Shown here: positions 6,730 to 7,848 of the stretch, piece by piece
How positions within the stretch are numbered: the first letter of the stretch is position 1
Layout of the letters: the number at the start of each line of letters is the position of its first letter
Assembly (NCBI GenBank): GCA_012514925.1
Contig: JAAYZI010000030.1
Coordinates: 1 to 7,848 of the forward strand
Direction of reading: 5' to 3'
From: Deltaproteobacteria bacterium
GTDB lineage: Bacteria; Bdellovibrionota_C; UBA2361; JAAYZI01
Length of the DNA stretch: 7,848 nucleotides
Position numbers and translations under genes: made by a program
Notes under the pieces: model-generated
Database searches by the model: none
Seen by the model: the letters and a program-made list of their open reading frames with translations, nothing else
Told to the model about the DNA's origin: nothing

Positions 6730-7569
6730 ATGACAGCTTTTGAAGAATACAATCACTTTTTTTCGGTCAAAGTCGAGCGCTTCGATGGTCCTATAGATCT
6801 GCTTTTGCATTTGGTAAAGAGCCGCGAGCTGCCTATCGAGGAGCTGTCTTTGGCGCAGGTGGCGGCTCAGTACTTGGAGTGTATTGAGAGCCTCCGTCAT
6901 GTAGATCTAGATGTAGCGGGAGAGTACCTCGTAATTGCCGCCACTTTGATTTCGATTAAGGCGGCGGTGCTGCTTAATGAACCGGTCGAATTGGTCCCGG
7001 ATGAGGAGGGGAATCTGATTAATCCCCACGATGAGCTTCTGCTCCGGTTGCGCGAGGCAGAGGTTTATAAGCAGGGAGCCGAACTGCTCCTGAAGCGTGA
7101 CTATCTGGGGATTGATGTGTTTTCACCTCCATCTGTTTTAAAGCACTTGCCGGCACCCGCAGCGGCGCCACTGCTGCCGCATAGCCCCATGCTTTTGGGG
7201 AAGGTTTTCCGCAAATTGCTGGAGAAGGTCGACGACGGGGCTTCGCTCTACACTGTCATGGTTGAGTCTGTTTCAGTGATTGAGCGTATGGTGCAGATTT
7301 TAGACCTTTTGGAGGCGGCGGATGGGCCGGTTGAGTTTGAACGGTTGATCCCGAATGTTATTAACAGCCGCGGTATGTTGATCGCCTCCTTTGTGGCCTT
7401 GCTTGAGCTTTGCAAGCGTCAGGCCATCTATGTTTCGCAGAGTGAGACTTTTGAACAGATCTTTGTGGGCTTGGCTGCTGATAAAATCGATCTCTCGCAG
7501 CTTAGCTCTGAGTTCGATGAGCCGCAGCAAGGTATGCAGGAGGCGGGCCTGGCAGCCAATCTCAATTGA
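6730..7569 (+). CDS. scpA: Segregation and condensation protein A (ScpA kleisin)
   Basis: ScpA is the kleisin that bridges the SMC ATPase heads and, with ScpB, forms the bacterial condensin used in chromosome compaction and segregation. The N-terminal domain shows the family signature FSVKVERFDGPIDLLLHLV (about 11-29), then a QYLECIESL helix and GEYLVIAATLISIKAAVLL (64-82). The middle is a charged and proline-rich linker. The C-terminal winged helix (about 220-262: VEFERLIPNVINSRGMLIASFVALLELCKRQ) is the SMC-head-binding part. From this ATG the protein is 279 aa, within the usual range. The frame also allows a TTG at 6688, adding 14 residues; two in-frame stops at 6679-6684 exclude anything earlier. 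Neither start has a good SD. It follows rlmB by about 105 nt and precedes scpB by 61 nt, suggesting co-transcription. Confidence 0.92.
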   Translation: MTAFEEYNHFFSVKVERFDGPIDLLLHLVKSRELPIEELSLAQVAAQYLECIESLRHVDLDVAGEYLVIAATLISIKAAVLLNEPVELVPDEEGNLINPHDELLLRLREAEVYKQGAELLLKRDYLGIDVFSPPSVLKHLPAPAAAPLLPHSPMLLGKVFRKLLEKVDDGASLYTVMVESVSVIERMVQILDLLEAADGPVEFERLIPNVINSRGMLIASFVALLELCKRQAIYVSQSETFEQIFVGLAADKIDLSQLSSEFDEPQQGMQEAGLAANLN

Positions 7570-7630
7570 GATGTAAATTGGCGAACGCGGTCGAAATATT
7601 TACTTCTGTTATGTTCTAGAGAAGGTGGTC

Positions 7631-7848
7631 ATGGGAGAAGTTGAGCTGTTTAAAAACGCTCTTAAGGCAGGGTTGATCGAAGATCCCTCGGCAGAAAGGC
7701 TTGAGGAGCAGGAACTTGAGGAACAGAGACCTGAGGAGCAGGGTAAAAACGGGTCCGAGCCTGACCGGGTGGTTGAGCAAGAGGCGCCGGCCTTGATTGA
7801 GGCTCTGATTTTAGCAAGCGGGGAGGGGCTTTCTCAAGAAAGGATTAG
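7631..7848 (+). CDS. scpB: Segregation and condensation protein B (ScpB), 5' part
   Basis: The reading frame is open from ATG at 7631 to the window edge (72 complete codons), with AAGGTGG just upstream as SD. ScpB is a winged-helix dimer that binds ScpA and completes the SMC-ScpAB condensin. The diagnostic start of the first winged helix, APALIEALILASGEGLSQERI, occupies residues 52-72; in most ScpB proteins the equivalent sequence lies much closer to the N-terminus. The preceding 51 residues are acidic and Gln-rich and include three tandem LEEQ/PEEQ repeats (24-38). No later ATG is available, although a GTG in the VVEQEAP segment could start a standard-length protein. Position directly after scpA supports the call. 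Confidence 0.85.
   Translation, partial: MGEVELFKNALKAGLIEDPSAERLEEQELEEQRPEEQGKNGSEPDRVVEQEAPALIEALILASGEGLSQERI
7700..7744 (+). repeat. Three in-frame 15-nt tandem repeats in scpB
   Basis: Three consecutive 15-nt units (7700-7714, 7715-7729, 7730-7744) share the pattern CYTGAGGARCAG plus one codon and encode LEEQE, LEEQR and PEEQG. Their unit length keeps the reading frame, so copy number could vary without breaking the gene. Confidence 0.8.

Overview
The window looks like chromosomal DNA of a Gram-negative bacterium. The evidence is a TonB/TolA-type envelope protein, a TatA translocase subunit and a membrane-anchored MJ0042 zinc-ribbon/DUF3426 protein. The combination of DUF3426, a TonB-family protein with a 'DYLPNLPDGDITLLNA' segment and an rlmB-scpA-scpB run resembles deltaproteobacteria in the broad sense (Desulfobacterota, Myxococcota, Bdellovibrionota, SAR324). 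That placement is from memory of families and is tentative. No rRNA, tRNA, CRISPR array, integrase or transposase is visible.

Layout. Positions 1-332 hold a repeat array: nine roughly 25-nt GC-rich units plus two copies of a palindromic module spaced exactly 134 nt apart. Each module ends in a Shine-Dalgarno (SD) and ATG; the second leads into a possible 47-codon hydrophobic ORF (318-461). From 462 to 633 there is nothing firm beyond a weak promoter candidate. Positions 634-2871 (+) encode a 745-aa protein of unknown function with a short pentapeptide-repeat-like section and a charged helical C-terminal half. Its end overlaps by 20 nt the end of a convergent TonB-family gene (3916-2852, -). 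That gene is divergent from a small tatA (4022-4219, +), which converges on a zinc-ribbon/DUF3426 gene (5382-4261, -). The right end is a + strand housekeeping run: rlmB (5809-6624), scpA (6730-7569, start uncertain) and the 5' part of scpB (7631 to the window edge).

Functionally, the centre is envelope-related (TonB-like transducer, Tat component, anchored zinc-ribbon protein). The right part serves 23S rRNA 2'-O-methylation and chromosome condensation through the SMC partners ScpA and ScpB.

The most notable structure that gene calls do not explain is a 37-nt sequence present twice in inverted orientation with 35 of 37 identical bases (5656-5692 and 6640-6676). The pair brackets rlmB, and each copy also lies just upstream of an outward-reading gene (the DUF3426 gene on the left, scpA on the right). 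It may be a duplicated promoter or leader element, or the ends of a transposable or invertible unit. The other unusual structures are the array with its SD-containing palindromes and an scpB with an extra N-terminal segment built from three 15-nt repeats. I found no convincing new defence or mobile system; the unknown 745-aa gene beside the array is the nearest candidate for accessory content.
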